7,616 nucleotides of DNA from DATKMP01 sp035541775 (GCA_035541775.1 DATKMP010000229.1:1-7616); one strand, 5' to 3'. Numbered from the stretch's first letter, positions 1-6,961 are shown. Numbers and translations: made by a program. The notes: generated by a model not told the origin, from the letters alone.

Positions 1-263
1 AAGACAAATATGTTAAGCAGTATTCTGCCGACGGACAAAGCGATCACATTGTCGATCCATTTTTTAAAATGGATTTATCTTTGAAGCAGCAAATCTCGAA
101 AACGATCGCTGTCATATTAAATATTAACAATCTTACCAACAGGTCTGAAACAACATCAGAGGAAAATACAGTTACAGTAAATAATATTCCATATTGGAAG
201 AATCCATTGACAGCCGAATTGTACGGGCGAACCATTGATTTAGGATTACGAATCTCATTATAA
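1..263 (+). CDS. TonB-dependent receptor, C-terminal fragment (5' end outside window)
   Basis: The reading frame is open from base 3 to the TAA at 261-263, giving about 86 residues with no start needed, so this is the 3' end of a larger gene. The residues alternate polar and hydrophobic as in outer-membrane beta-strands. They contain the IAVILNINNLTNR segment and the ending LYGRTIDLGLRISL, both typical of the last two or three strands of TonB-dependent receptors ('NLTN' followed by 'GRTxxxGLRxxx' at the very C-terminus). Such receptors import oligosaccharides or siderophores across the outer membrane using TonB energy. Given the neighbours, an oligogalacturonide substrate is my inference. Odd point: the last residue is Leu, not the Phe/Trp usual for the barrel-assembly signal. 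No terminator is visible in the 53 bp before the next gene, so the two may be co-transcribed. Another outer-membrane barrel type cannot be excluded from the tail alone. Confidence 0.75.
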   Translation, partial: DKYVKQYSADGQSDHIVDPFFKMDLSLKQQISKTIAVILNINNLTNRSETTSEENTVTVNNIPYWKNPLTAELYGRTIDLGLRISL

Positions 264-304
264 ACAATATGTTTCAAATTACTAAATAATCACAATATCA
301 TTAT

Positions 305-310
305 GGAGGA
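305..310 (+). promoter_or_regulatory. Strong Shine-Dalgarno GGAGGA
   Basis: GGAGGA lies 6 nt before the ATG at 317. It fixes the start of the beta-helix gene and shows that this genome uses anti-SD pairing, unlike many Bacteroidia. Confidence 0.8.
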
Positions 311-316
311 TTTATT

Positions 317-2845
317 ATGAAACAACGAAGACACATTTTTTGGTTTGCACTGATTCTGATCGTGCCGCTTCTATCAAGCGCTCAGAATCTAGTTCTTGAT
401 GACTATTCCCATAGTGGAAGTCTCTATCTCAATAATTTAATCGCTGCAGACTCAACGAGTACCGCATTTACTGCAGGTACCCGTGTGTACGTTTTGCGCA
501 AAGATGGGGAATACATGTTCAATGGTCCAATAACCACATACACGGGACATCCGATAGTGTTGACCGTCGATCCTGCTGATACAGGATATGCCAATACTGG
601 GTTAAAACCAGAGTGTTATGGTGTTCTTGGCTCAAGCAAAAAATTGCCGAGTTATTTCGTCGTCATGCAAAATGGCGGTAGGGTTGAACTGCACAATATC
701 AATGTCAGCGGGTATCGCAGCGGCGATGTCGGTGGAGCAGATTCTCTTATTGGTTATCAACAGGGCGCAATTATTGACATTGGTACTGCAGGTGGAACAG
801 GAAGAATTATCATCGATGGTTGTGTGCTTCATGGTGTCAATGGCAATCATATACGAACGGATGGCGTTACCGATTCGGTTATGGTTACGAACACAATATT
901 TGCTGATATGGGCAATGTTGCTCCTTCCAATTATGGTGCTGGCAAAGCTTTTGATTTACGGAACGTCGATATTGCATATTGTAAAATTCAAAATTGCACG
1001 TTCGTGAATGCACAAGATCGAATTGTGCGGCATTATCAATCGACAAGTCCGATACACAACTTTATTTTTGACCATAATACGGTTGTCAATAGTATGAGTT
1101 ATCATGGATTTTTGTCTCTTGGAAAAGTAGATTCGACAGGAACAGGGATATTGCAAATAACGAATAATTTACTTGTCGACCATTTTGCTTTAGGTGCAGA
1201 TACAGCATATATCCGGCAAGTTGAATTTTCAGATCCGGGCGAACTGGATGCATTCGGTAATCCTCGAATGGCTTGGGTCTTAACGAATAAAAATAATGCT
1301 GCTGTCTGGAATATAAAAAATAATTATTATGCCATCACAGATTCTGGCGCAGCTGTTCGTGCCTTGAAAGCATCTGATGGGTATATTCCACGGGCAGATA
1401 CCACCAAAGAAGACCCATTCCTGACATGGAATATGAATACCGTTCTTGCTTCACAGGGAAAAGATACAACAGCGACGTTTAAAAAAATAAAAGTATCCAT
1501 GACATCGGTACCTCCATTGATGACATCAATGATAAGATGGGTCTATACACCCAGAACGACTGCAATGACACTGACGGGTACTTATAGTAATCCAAATTAT
1601 GGCGGCACTAATATAGGTGTCACTATTCCATATTCTCTTTCTACCCATGGTGATGGAAAGCAGAAAAATTCTGGCGATACATACTATAAAGCGTCTTTGA
1701 TTCCGGGAACGACAGGCATCTATGCATTAGATTACAATCGTAAATCCCTTGAATGGTATGCGTGGTATCCCTACGAAAGCCAACTTGGTGTCGGAAACGT
1801 ACTTAATTGTTCGTACAAATCTTCGGTGAATTTACAATCTGCCGGTACCGACGGAAAAACTATTGGCGATCCGCGATGGACATGGAATGGTTTTATTCCG
1901 GGCATCGTCATATTTACAGCTTCGCAGACAACGGTGAATTTTGACACGGTAGCGAAGAATGCAAGTAAAACAGATACGATTGTCGTTTCCAGCGGCGGAA
2001 GTTCGCCACTTGTCATTGACTCCGTAAAATCGACAGCAACAGAATTTACGGTTACACCTACGAATGCTACTATCAGCGCAGGCAGTAGCCAAAAATTTGC
2101 AATTACGTACCATCCGACAACACCCGGTGCGAAATCTGGAAATATTATTTTCTATCATAATACCATTTCAGATACCGTATCGGTTAGTGGAAATGTGGTT
2201 TCTGCCGCAGCATTTGTCGCGTCTCCCATATCCATCGATTTTGGAACTCTGACTGGTACAGTCGGAACGAATATCTCAAAGAAAGATAGCACTGTCGTGA
2301 CGAATCATGGCACAATAGCGCTCAATATTACCAATGTCACCTCGTCGAATTCTTTATTCACAGTTACTCCGACCACGGCAACGGTGGGCGTTGAATCATC
2401 GCAAACATTCTATATCACGTTCACTCCGACAGCGAGTGGTGCGCAAACTGGAAAAATTACGTTTGTTGATAATTCACTGACCAAGGATACCATAACCGTC
2501 AAAGGTAATGCAACGGTGACTTCAGTCCTTGGAAGTGCTATTCCCAAGGCGTTCCAACTTCATGATAATTATCCCAATCCATTTAACCCGTCCACGACAA
2601 TTAAATATGATTTACCGCAACAAAGTACAGTAACGTTGAAGGTATATTCATTGCTTGGCCAAGAAGTCGCCACGTTAGTGGATGGTGAACAAACAGCCGG
2701 ATATCATCAGATTGTCTGGATGGGAAAAAATGATAACGGAAAAATTGTTTCCAGCGGCGTTTATTTCCTGCGTATTTTTGCGAAAGCAAATGGCAATGGT
2801 AATGAGTCGTTCACGCAAGTCAAGAAGATGTTGATGCTCAAATAA
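317..2845 (+). CDS. Secreted beta-helix protein with Ig-like repeats and T9SS sorting domain
   Basis: An 842-residue exported protein, probably a polysaccharide-binding or -cleaving surface protein. Residues 1-23 form a Sec signal peptide (MKQRRHIFWF, then a hydrophobic core, ending SSAQ). Residues ~24-350 are rich in short repeated beta-strand/turn units (for example GRIIIDGCVLHGVNGNHIR, CKIQNCTFVNAQDR, FDHNTVVNSM, ITNNLLVDH), as in right-handed parallel beta-helices. Residues ~350-530 end in GKTIGDPRW (513-520), a motif I associate with DUF4957/DUF5123 proteins found next to pectin genes in Bacteroidota. Residues ~531-627 and ~632-733 are two tandem Ig-like 'choice-of-anchor D' repeats, each with FTVTPT and SSQ-F-I-y/f-PT-sGa-sGkI. 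Residues ~744-842 are a type A T9SS C-terminal sorting domain (NYPNPFNPSTTIKY, GQEVATLVDG, SSGVYFLRI). Thus it should cross the outer membrane by the Por system and be surface-attached or released. The start is fixed by GGAGGA at 305-310. No catalytic residues are assignable by eye; lyase versus binding role is open. Confidence 0.85.
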   Translation: MKQRRHIFWFALILIVPLLSSAQNLVLDDYSHSGSLYLNNLIAADSTSTAFTAGTRVYVLRKDGEYMFNGPITTYTGHPIVLTVDPADTGYANTGLKPECYGVLGSSKKLPSYFVVMQNGGRVELHNINVSGYRSGDVGGADSLIGYQQGAIIDIGTAGGTGRIIIDGCVLHGVNGNHIRTDGVTDSVMVTNTIFADMGNVAPSNYGAGKAFDLRNVDIAYCKIQNCTFVNAQDRIVRHYQSTSPIHNFIFDHNTVVNSMSYHGFLSLGKVDSTGTGILQITNNLLVDHFALGADTAYIRQVEFSDPGELDAFGNPRMAWVLTNKNNAAVWNIKNNYYAITDSGAAVRALKASDGYIPRADTTKEDPFLTWNMNTVLASQGKDTTATFKKIKVSMTSVPPLMTSMIRWVYTPRTTAMTLTGTYSNPNYGGTNIGVTIPYSLSTHGDGKQKNSGDTYYKASLIPGTTGIYALDYNRKSLEWYAWYPYESQLGVGNVLNCSYKSSVNLQSAGTDGKTIGDPRWTWNGFIPGIVIFTASQTTVNFDTVAKNASKTDTIVVSSGGSSPLVIDSVKSTATEFTVTPTNATISAGSSQKFAITYHPTTPGAKSGNIIFYHNTISDTVSVSGNVVSAAAFVASPISIDFGTLTGTVGTNISKKDSTVVTNHGTIALNITNVTSSNSLFTVTPTTATVGVESSQTFYITFTPTASGAQTGKITFVDNSLTKDTITVKGNATVTSVLGSAIPKAFQLHDNYPNPFNPSTTIKYDLPQQSTVTLKVYSLLGQEVATLVDGEQTAGYHQIVWMGKNDNGKIVSSGVYFLRIFAKANGNGNESFTQVKKMLMLK

Positions 2846-2857
2846 TTTGATGCTCAA
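2831..2857 (+). repeat. Short direct repeat TTGATGCTCAA x2
   Basis: TTGATGCTCAA occurs at 2831-2841 and again at 2847-2857, a 16-bp period spanning the stop codon (2843-2845) of the T9SS-domain gene. It looks like a small local duplication at the gene end. No function is implied. Confidence 0.6.
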
Positions 2858-2910
2858 CTCCATATTCTGTTTGGAATGTGGATGATGAAAAGAGAATGAT
2901 CCATAAGAAT

Positions 2911-2950
2911 GTGGCCGTCGTTTTTGTTAGGCAAAGAGAATGGCGGCCAC
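2911..2950 (+). other. Stem-loop in 3' untranslated region
   Basis: GTGGCCG at 2911-2917 pairs with CGGCCAC at 2944-2950, and the stem extends inward through T-G, C-G and G-T pairs to about 10 bp around a ~20-nt loop. No T-run follows directly, so by itself it is not a canonical terminator on this strand. It may be an RNA-stabilising 3' structure or a REP-like element. It lies in a 251-bp gene-free interval (2846-3096) whose only other clear content is the terminator at 3011-3056. Confidence 0.55.
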
Positions 2951-3010
2951 GGATTAAATAATGGACGTTAAATAGATTTTTGTCGACTCTTTTTTTTCGT
3001 TATGACTTAT

Positions 3011-3056
3011 GAAGCATCCAGTCATCCATTCTTATTCTGGCTGGATGCTTCTTTTT
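3011..3056 (+). terminator. Intrinsic (Rho-independent) terminator
   Basis: GAAGCATCCAG (3011-3021) and CTGGATGCTTC (3041-3051) form a perfect 11-bp stem, extended by a few weaker pairs (T-G, C-G, A-T). The loop is 13 nt and is followed at once by TTTTT (3052-3056). It ends the transcript of the beta-helix gene and separates it from the kduD operon. There is no A-run on the upstream side, so it appears to act in the plus direction only. An antitermination or attenuator role ahead of kduD is possible, because only 40 bp remain before the kduD start codon. Confidence 0.85.
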
Positions 3057-3096
3057 AATTTGTGTTCAATATTTAATAACCATCAAGAGAACGTTT

Positions 3097-3849
3097 ATGA
3101 ATTTATTCGATCTATCGGGGAAAACGGCAATTGTCACAGGTGCAAGCACGGGACTTGGAAAAGGTATGGCACTCGGATTCGCTGAAGCGGGCGCTGATCT
3201 TGTTTTAGTGGACTATGTTTCAAGCGATGAGACTGTACAAGAAATACAAGCACTGGGACGCAAGGCGGTTTCTATTGTCGCGAACCTTATGACCACTCAA
3301 CCGATCTCATCTATTCTTGAAGAAACAATTCGGACATTTGGAAAAGTAGATATACTCGTGAACAACGCGGGAATTATCCGAAGAGTACCTGCGATAGATT
3401 TTTCTGAAAAAGACTGGGATGAGGTGATGGCGATTAATTCGAAAACTGTTTTTTTCTTTTGTCAGGCCGTTGCGCGTGATATGATGAAACGAAAATACGG
3501 GAAGATCATTAATATTGCATCACTCCTTGCTTTTCAAGGCGGCATTATCGTGCCTTCCTATTCTGCAAGTAAAGGAGCAACAGCACAGGTAACCAAAGCG
3601 CTTGCCAACGAATGGGCACAGCATGGAATCAATATCAATGCAATTGCACCGGGTTATATGGCAACCAATAACACCAAAGCACTTCGAGAAGATGCGGTTC
3701 GTTCAAAATCGATCTTAGATCGTATTCCAGCAGGCAGGTGGGGAACCCCGGATGATGTGAAAGGCGCGGCAGTATTCCTTGCATCGCAAGCGTCGAATTA
3801 TGTCAATGGGCATATCCTTGTTGTGGACGGCGGATGGTTGGCGCGGTAA
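3097..3849 (+). CDS. kduD: 2-dehydro-3-deoxy-D-gluconate 5-dehydrogenase (KduD), SDR family
   Basis: A cytoplasmic short-chain dehydrogenase/reductase that reduces 2,5-diketo-3-deoxygluconate (DKII) to 2-keto-3-deoxygluconate (KDG) with NAD(P)H, the step after KduI in pectin and uronate breakdown. At 250 residues it has the usual classical SDR length. Visible features are the cofactor-binding TGASTGLG (14-21), NNAG (89-92), N114, catalytic S142 and the Y155-x3-K159 pair in PSYSASK. KduD-like signatures include IRR after NNAGI, FSEKDWDEVM (102-111), the IAPGYMATNNT block (183-193), DRIPAGRWG (208-216) and the C-terminal VDGGWLAR. These match my memory of E. coli KduD closely, much better than generic FabG-like SDRs. 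The ATG at 3097 has only a weak purine stretch (AAGAGA, 3085-3090). It is the first gene after the terminator and is followed 15 nt later, in the same frame, by eda. KduI lies two genes downstream, supporting the assignment. Confidence 0.93.
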   Translation: MNLFDLSGKTAIVTGASTGLGKGMALGFAEAGADLVLVDYVSSDETVQEIQALGRKAVSIVANLMTTQPISSILEETIRTFGKVDILVNNAGIIRRVPAIDFSEKDWDEVMAINSKTVFFFCQAVARDMMKRKYGKIINIASLLAFQGGIIVPSYSASKGATAQVTKALANEWAQHGININAIAPGYMATNNTKALREDAVRSKSILDRIPAGRWGTPDDVKGAAVFLASQASNYVNGHILVVDGGWLAR

Positions 3850-3864
3850 GACGATCGAACTGTT

Positions 3865-4821
3865 GTGGATGCTGTATTACGACATATTGAATTATCCGGC
3901 ATTGTTCCCGTTGCCATTGTTGAAGAGGAGGACGAAGCACTACCGCTTGCAAAAACACTCTGTGAAAACGGTTTGCCGGTCATTGAAGTAACACTTCGTA
4001 CGCACAAAGCTGTACGTGTTGTAGAACGAATTACAAAAAATTTTCCCGACATGATCGTTGGCGCAGGAACTGTACTCACCGTTGAAGAAGCTCAAACAGT
4101 GATAAATGCTGGAGCGCGTTTTCTTGTATCGCCGGGTTCTAGTACAAAAGTTATCGAGTATTGTCTCGATCAAACCATTCCTATTATTCCGGGAGTGATA
4201 ACACCGACAGAAATGCAGCGAGCTCTTGAATACGGACTTGAGGTTGTTAAATTTTTCCCGGCAGAAGCAAGCGGAGGATTGGATTATCTTAAAGCGGTTG
4301 CTGCACCGTTCACGAAGCTGAAATTTATTCCTACTGGCGGTATAGAGCCATCATTACTCTTGTCCTACTTACGGTTTCCCAAAGTCATTGCCTGCGGAGG
4401 AAGCTGGATGGTTCGGCCCGAAATGTTGAAGACAGGGCAATATGAAGAGATTGCTTCGTTAACGCGGCAAGCTGTTACAGCAGTTTTGGGATTCGAACTT
4501 CGGCATATTGGGATGTCTGCACATTCTGCTGCCGACGCGTATAAAGCTATGGATCGATTAACAAAAATGATTCAATATTCTGTACCAAAAACAGAAGATT
4601 CACTCTTTAGTAAAAAAAATAGTAACGACGTAAAGTACAGTTCTGCCAGCGATTTTTTTGCTCTTGGAACTAACTTTATTAAACGGGCTATAGCATACCT
4701 GGCACAAAAAGGTATTGTCATCAAGCCCGAGACACAACAAATTCAAAACGGACAACTTGTTGCTGTCGATGTAAATCTTGAGATAGACGGTTTCGCTCTT
4801 CGTTTAATTCAAGTATCATGA
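3865..4821 (+). CDS. eda: KDPG aldolase with C-terminal VOC/glyoxalase-like extension
   Basis: Residues 1-~210 are a class I 2-keto-3-deoxy-6-phosphogluconate aldolase, which splits KDPG to pyruvate and glyceraldehyde-3-phosphate in the cytoplasm (often also acting on 4-hydroxy-2-oxoglutarate). Visible family residues are E41 and R45 in IEVTLRT, GAGTV (66-70), SPG (89-91), PG (109-110), the Schiff-base lysine K129 in VVKFFPAE, TGGI (157-160) and GGSWMV (178-183). Ordinary Eda proteins are about 205-215 residues, but this one has 318. The extra ~105 residues begin FELRHIGMSA and end AIAYLAQKGI...GFALRLIQ, resembling half of a VOC/glyoxalase fold. I recall similar extended aldolases in Clostridia. 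The start is a GTG at 3865: the frame is closed by the kduD TAA at 3847, and no ATG occurs before residue 63, which is inside the barrel. No Shine-Dalgarno precedes it, suggesting translational coupling to kduD. Confidence 0.92.
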   Translation: MDAVLRHIELSGIVPVAIVEEEDEALPLAKTLCENGLPVIEVTLRTHKAVRVVERITKNFPDMIVGAGTVLTVEEAQTVINAGARFLVSPGSSTKVIEYCLDQTIPIIPGVITPTEMQRALEYGLEVVKFFPAEASGGLDYLKAVAAPFTKLKFIPTGGIEPSLLLSYLRFPKVIACGGSWMVRPEMLKTGQYEEIASLTRQAVTAVLGFELRHIGMSAHSAADAYKAMDRLTKMIQYSVPKTEDSLFSKKNSNDVKYSSASDFFALGTNFIKRAIAYLAQKGIVIKPETQQIQNGQLVAVDVNLEIDGFALRLIQVS

Positions 4822-4852
4822 GTTCGGAAAAGCATAAAAATAATATGGCATT

Positions 4853-4870
4853 TGCACGAATATATGTGCA
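4853..4870 (+). repeat. Small inverted repeat upstream of kduI
   Basis: TGCAC (4853-4857) and GTGCA (4866-4870) are 5-bp arms around an 8-bp AT-rich centre, in the 70-bp eda-kduI gap and 22 nt before the kduI start. It could be a weak hairpin or an operator half-site pair. It is short enough to be chance. Confidence 0.3.
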
Positions 4871-4881
4871 GATGAAATTAC

Positions 4882-4887
4882 GAGGAA
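4882..4887 (+). promoter_or_regulatory. Shine-Dalgarno GAGGAA of kduI (bears on start choice)
   Basis: GAGGAA precedes two consecutive ATG codons. It is 4 nt before the first (4892) and 7 nt before the second (4895). The second has the better spacing and would give a protein beginning MDVR, as I recall for E. coli KduI. Confidence 0.7.
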
Positions 4888-4891
4888 TTGA

Positions 4892-5728
4892 ATGATGGAT
4901 GTAAGATGTTCTACGAATCCGGAAGGATTCAAAAGGATGACGACCGAGGAATTACGGAAGTCATATTGTATTGATACGCTTTTTGCTTTCGATGAAGTGC
5001 CGATGGTGTATTCGGATATTGATCGATCCATAACGGGTTCTGCCGTACCGGTCAAAAAAACGTTACAGCTTTTAGCAACAAAAAAGGAAATGGCGGCGGA
5101 ATATTTTGCCGAACGCCGTGAAGTTGGTGTCATCAATATCGGCGATGAAGGTCTTATCGAAGTCGATGGCAAAGCTTATTTTCTCCGACACAAAGATGCG
5201 TTGTATATCGGCAGGGGAGCGAAGCACGTAGAGTTTAAAAGCAACAACGCTGCGCGGCCTGCAAAATTTTATTTTGTCAGTTATCCGGCACACAAAGAAT
5301 ATCCGACAGTTCATATTCCATTTGCGAAAGCGATTCAAGCAAAACTCGGAAGCCAGCGTGACGCCAATAAACGCACGATCAATAAACTTATTCTGCCGGA
5401 GCTTGTTCAAAGCTGTCAGCTTGTTATGGGACTGACGGAATTAGATGAGGGAAGTATGTGGAATACGATGCCGTCGCACACACACCAACGGCGTTCGGAA
5501 GTGTATATGTATTTTAATATCGATGCCGACGCGCTTGTGATTCATGTCATGGGTCAGCCGAATGAAACGCGGCACATTTTTATGCGTAATGAACAAGCGG
5601 TATTAAATCCGAGCTGGTCGATTCATTCCGGAGTCGGCACACGTCATTACAGTTTTATTTGGGCGATGGGCGGAGAGAATCAAGTGTTTGACGATATGGA
5701 CAATGTCTCGATGAATGAACTTCAATAG
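4892..5728 (+). CDS. kduI: 5-dehydro-4-deoxy-D-glucuronate isomerase (KduI)
   Basis: A cytoplasmic zinc-dependent cupin isomerase that converts 5-keto-4-deoxyuronate (DKI), formed from unsaturated galacturonate released by pectate lyases, to 2,5-diketo-3-deoxygluconate, the substrate of KduD. The 278 residues match the family length. The metal ligands are visible: H196 and H198 in MPSHTHQRR, E203 in SEVYMYFN, and H245 in PSWSIHSG. Other family blocks are ERREVGVINIG (74-84), DALYIGRGAKHVEF (102-115), NKRTINKLILPE (159-170), CQLVMGLTEL (175-184), GQPNETRHI (221-229) and GENQVFDDMD (261-270). Two ATGs are adjacent; the one at 4895 (MDVR...) may be the true start because of Shine-Dalgarno spacing and homologue N-termini, giving 277 residues. 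Its TAG is 11 nt before the DUF4861 gene, so the two are surely co-transcribed. Together with kduD and eda it defines the galacturonate-from-pectin branch. Confidence 0.96.
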   Translation: MMDVRCSTNPEGFKRMTTEELRKSYCIDTLFAFDEVPMVYSDIDRSITGSAVPVKKTLQLLATKKEMAAEYFAERREVGVINIGDEGLIEVDGKAYFLRHKDALYIGRGAKHVEFKSNNAARPAKFYFVSYPAHKEYPTVHIPFAKAIQAKLGSQRDANKRTINKLILPELVQSCQLVMGLTELDEGSMWNTMPSHTHQRRSEVYMYFNIDADALVIHVMGQPNETRHIFMRNEQAVLNPSWSIHSGVGTRHYSFIWAMGGENQVFDDMDNVSMNELQ

Positions 5729-5739
5729 AAGGAGCACGT

Positions 5740-6960
5740 ATGAAAACGATAATTTTTCTGAAGAAGAAAAAAATACAATCTCTTCGTTCATTGGCAAAGA
5801 GTCTAGTTGTGCTTGTGTGTCTGATCGTCGGTTCGATGTTTGCAAAAGATCAACAGGTGATTGTTACGGTTTCAAATCCAATCGAACTGAATCGACCTAA
5901 CGAAACAATTGCAATTCCATGGAATGCGTTAAAACAATATCTTCCGACATTGGATTCCACGAATGTGCTTGTTCTTGATGCAAAAACAAATAACGAACTT
6001 GTGACGCAAGTGATGAATGATGATCGAACAAATGCGCCGCAGGAATTAATTTTTCAATCCAGCATTGGATCAAAAGAAGTAAAACAATTTATCGTTCAAG
6101 CGGTGAAGAGAGAACGTAAGATCATCACATCGCTCACCGACGCTCGTTTTATGGTTCCTCGTGAAGATGTTGCGTGGGAAAATGATCGCATCGCGCATCG
6201 GATGTACGGTCCTGCGTTAGCAAAGGAATCGAATAACGGCATCGATGTATGGACAAAACGTGTACGTTATCTCATTGTTGAAAAATGGTATCACGACGAT
6301 GAACTGCCGGGCAGTGCACGACTTCCTTATCATATCGATCGCGGAGAAGGCGCTGATTTTTACGATGTCGGACGATCGCTCGGCGATGGAAGCTGCGCAT
6401 TATATGAAAACGATTCGCTCTATCAACCTGGTGTTTTCGAAACACATAAAATATTATCGACCGGCCCGATTCGTGCAAAGTTTGAGGTGACGTATAAGCC
6501 GGTGATATTCCATGGCAGAAAAATTTTAGAAGTAAAACGAATTTTGCTTGATGCCGGCAGCAATCTCAATAAAATTGAAGTGACCTATCGATGTGATTCG
6601 GTCACAGAAAAAGTACCGTTTGCCGTCGGAAATGTGAAACGCAAAGGCGTGTTAAGTTATAAAGATTCGGAACGTAAGTGTGTAAGTTTGTGGGGTGCAA
6701 CAAACGATAATGCAGAAAACGGTGCTCTCGGTACGGGTATTGTGATGCCGAAGGAATATTTTTTTGGTATCAAAGAAGATAACAAACACGTACTCATTCT
6801 GGGAACGATCGCATTGAATAAAACCGCAACATATTTTGCCGGCGCCGGCTGGACACGAAGCGGTGATTTTCATTCTGCCGACGATTGGAATAAATATTTA
6901 AAAGAATATTCAGAGCGATTGGAAGCTCCTCTCCAGATAAGTTTATCAGTTGGAAAATAA
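5740..6960 (+). CDS. Exported DUF4861-family protein, function unknown
   Basis: A 406-residue protein with AAGGAG (5729-5734) 5 nt before its ATG. A lysine-rich N-region (KKKKIQ) and a hydrophobic stretch at ~19-32 ending SMFA/KDQ indicate a Sec signal peptide with cleavage near residue 35. The Cys at 27 is not in a lipobox, so it is probably a soluble periplasmic protein, and no T9SS tail is present. Recognisable DUF4861 blocks are REDVAWENDRIAHRMYGPAL (141-160), GIDVWTKRVRYLIVEKWY (167-184), HIDRGEGADFYDVGRSLG (198-215) and the late GWTRSGDFHSADDWNKYL (370-387). From memory, this family is recurrent beside pectin and uronate genes in Bacteroidota, but I know of no established reaction for it. 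The His/Asp/Glu/Trp-rich central blocks look like a carbohydrate-binding or catalytic groove (inference). Its place directly after kduI suggests action on unsaturated uronides in the periplasm. Confidence 0.88.
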   Translation: MKTIIFLKKKKIQSLRSLAKSLVVLVCLIVGSMFAKDQQVIVTVSNPIELNRPNETIAIPWNALKQYLPTLDSTNVLVLDAKTNNELVTQVMNDDRTNAPQELIFQSSIGSKEVKQFIVQAVKRERKIITSLTDARFMVPREDVAWENDRIAHRMYGPALAKESNNGIDVWTKRVRYLIVEKWYHDDELPGSARLPYHIDRGEGADFYDVGRSLGDGSCALYENDSLYQPGVFETHKILSTGPIRAKFEVTYKPVIFHGRKILEVKRILLDAGSNLNKIEVTYRCDSVTEKVPFAVGNVKRKGVLSYKDSERKCVSLWGATNDNAENGALGTGIVMPKEYFFGIKEDNKHVLILGTIALNKTATYFAGAGWTRSGDFHSADDWNKYLKEYSERLEAPLQISLSVGK

Positions 6961-6961
6961 A

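Noticed and set aside
44..277. 77-codon minus-strand ORF opposite the receptor tail
   Set aside because: It lies antisense to a frame with a clear TonB-receptor ending, has no recognisable domain and has no ribosome site.
618..1007. 129-codon plus-strand ORF inside the beta-helix gene
   Set aside because: It is a shifted-frame shadow of a well-supported 842-residue protein, with low-complexity composition and no domain.
1832..2158. 108-codon minus-strand ORF
   Set aside because: It is antisense to the Ig-like repeat region; its Cys/Arg-rich product looks like reverse-frame noise.
2980..3006. TTGTCG ... TATGAC as a kduD promoter
   Set aside because: The spacer is only 15 nt, both boxes are poor, and it would place the strong terminator inside the kduD leader; too weak to annotate.
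3009..3185. Plus-strand frame from an ATG at 3009 running from the terminator into kduD
   Set aside because: It starts inside the terminator region, lacks a ribosome site and overlaps the KduD cofactor-binding region in another frame.
4816..5172. 118-codon minus-strand ORF over the kduI start
   Set aside because: KduI is unambiguous on the other strand with all its metal ligands, and this frame shows no family features.
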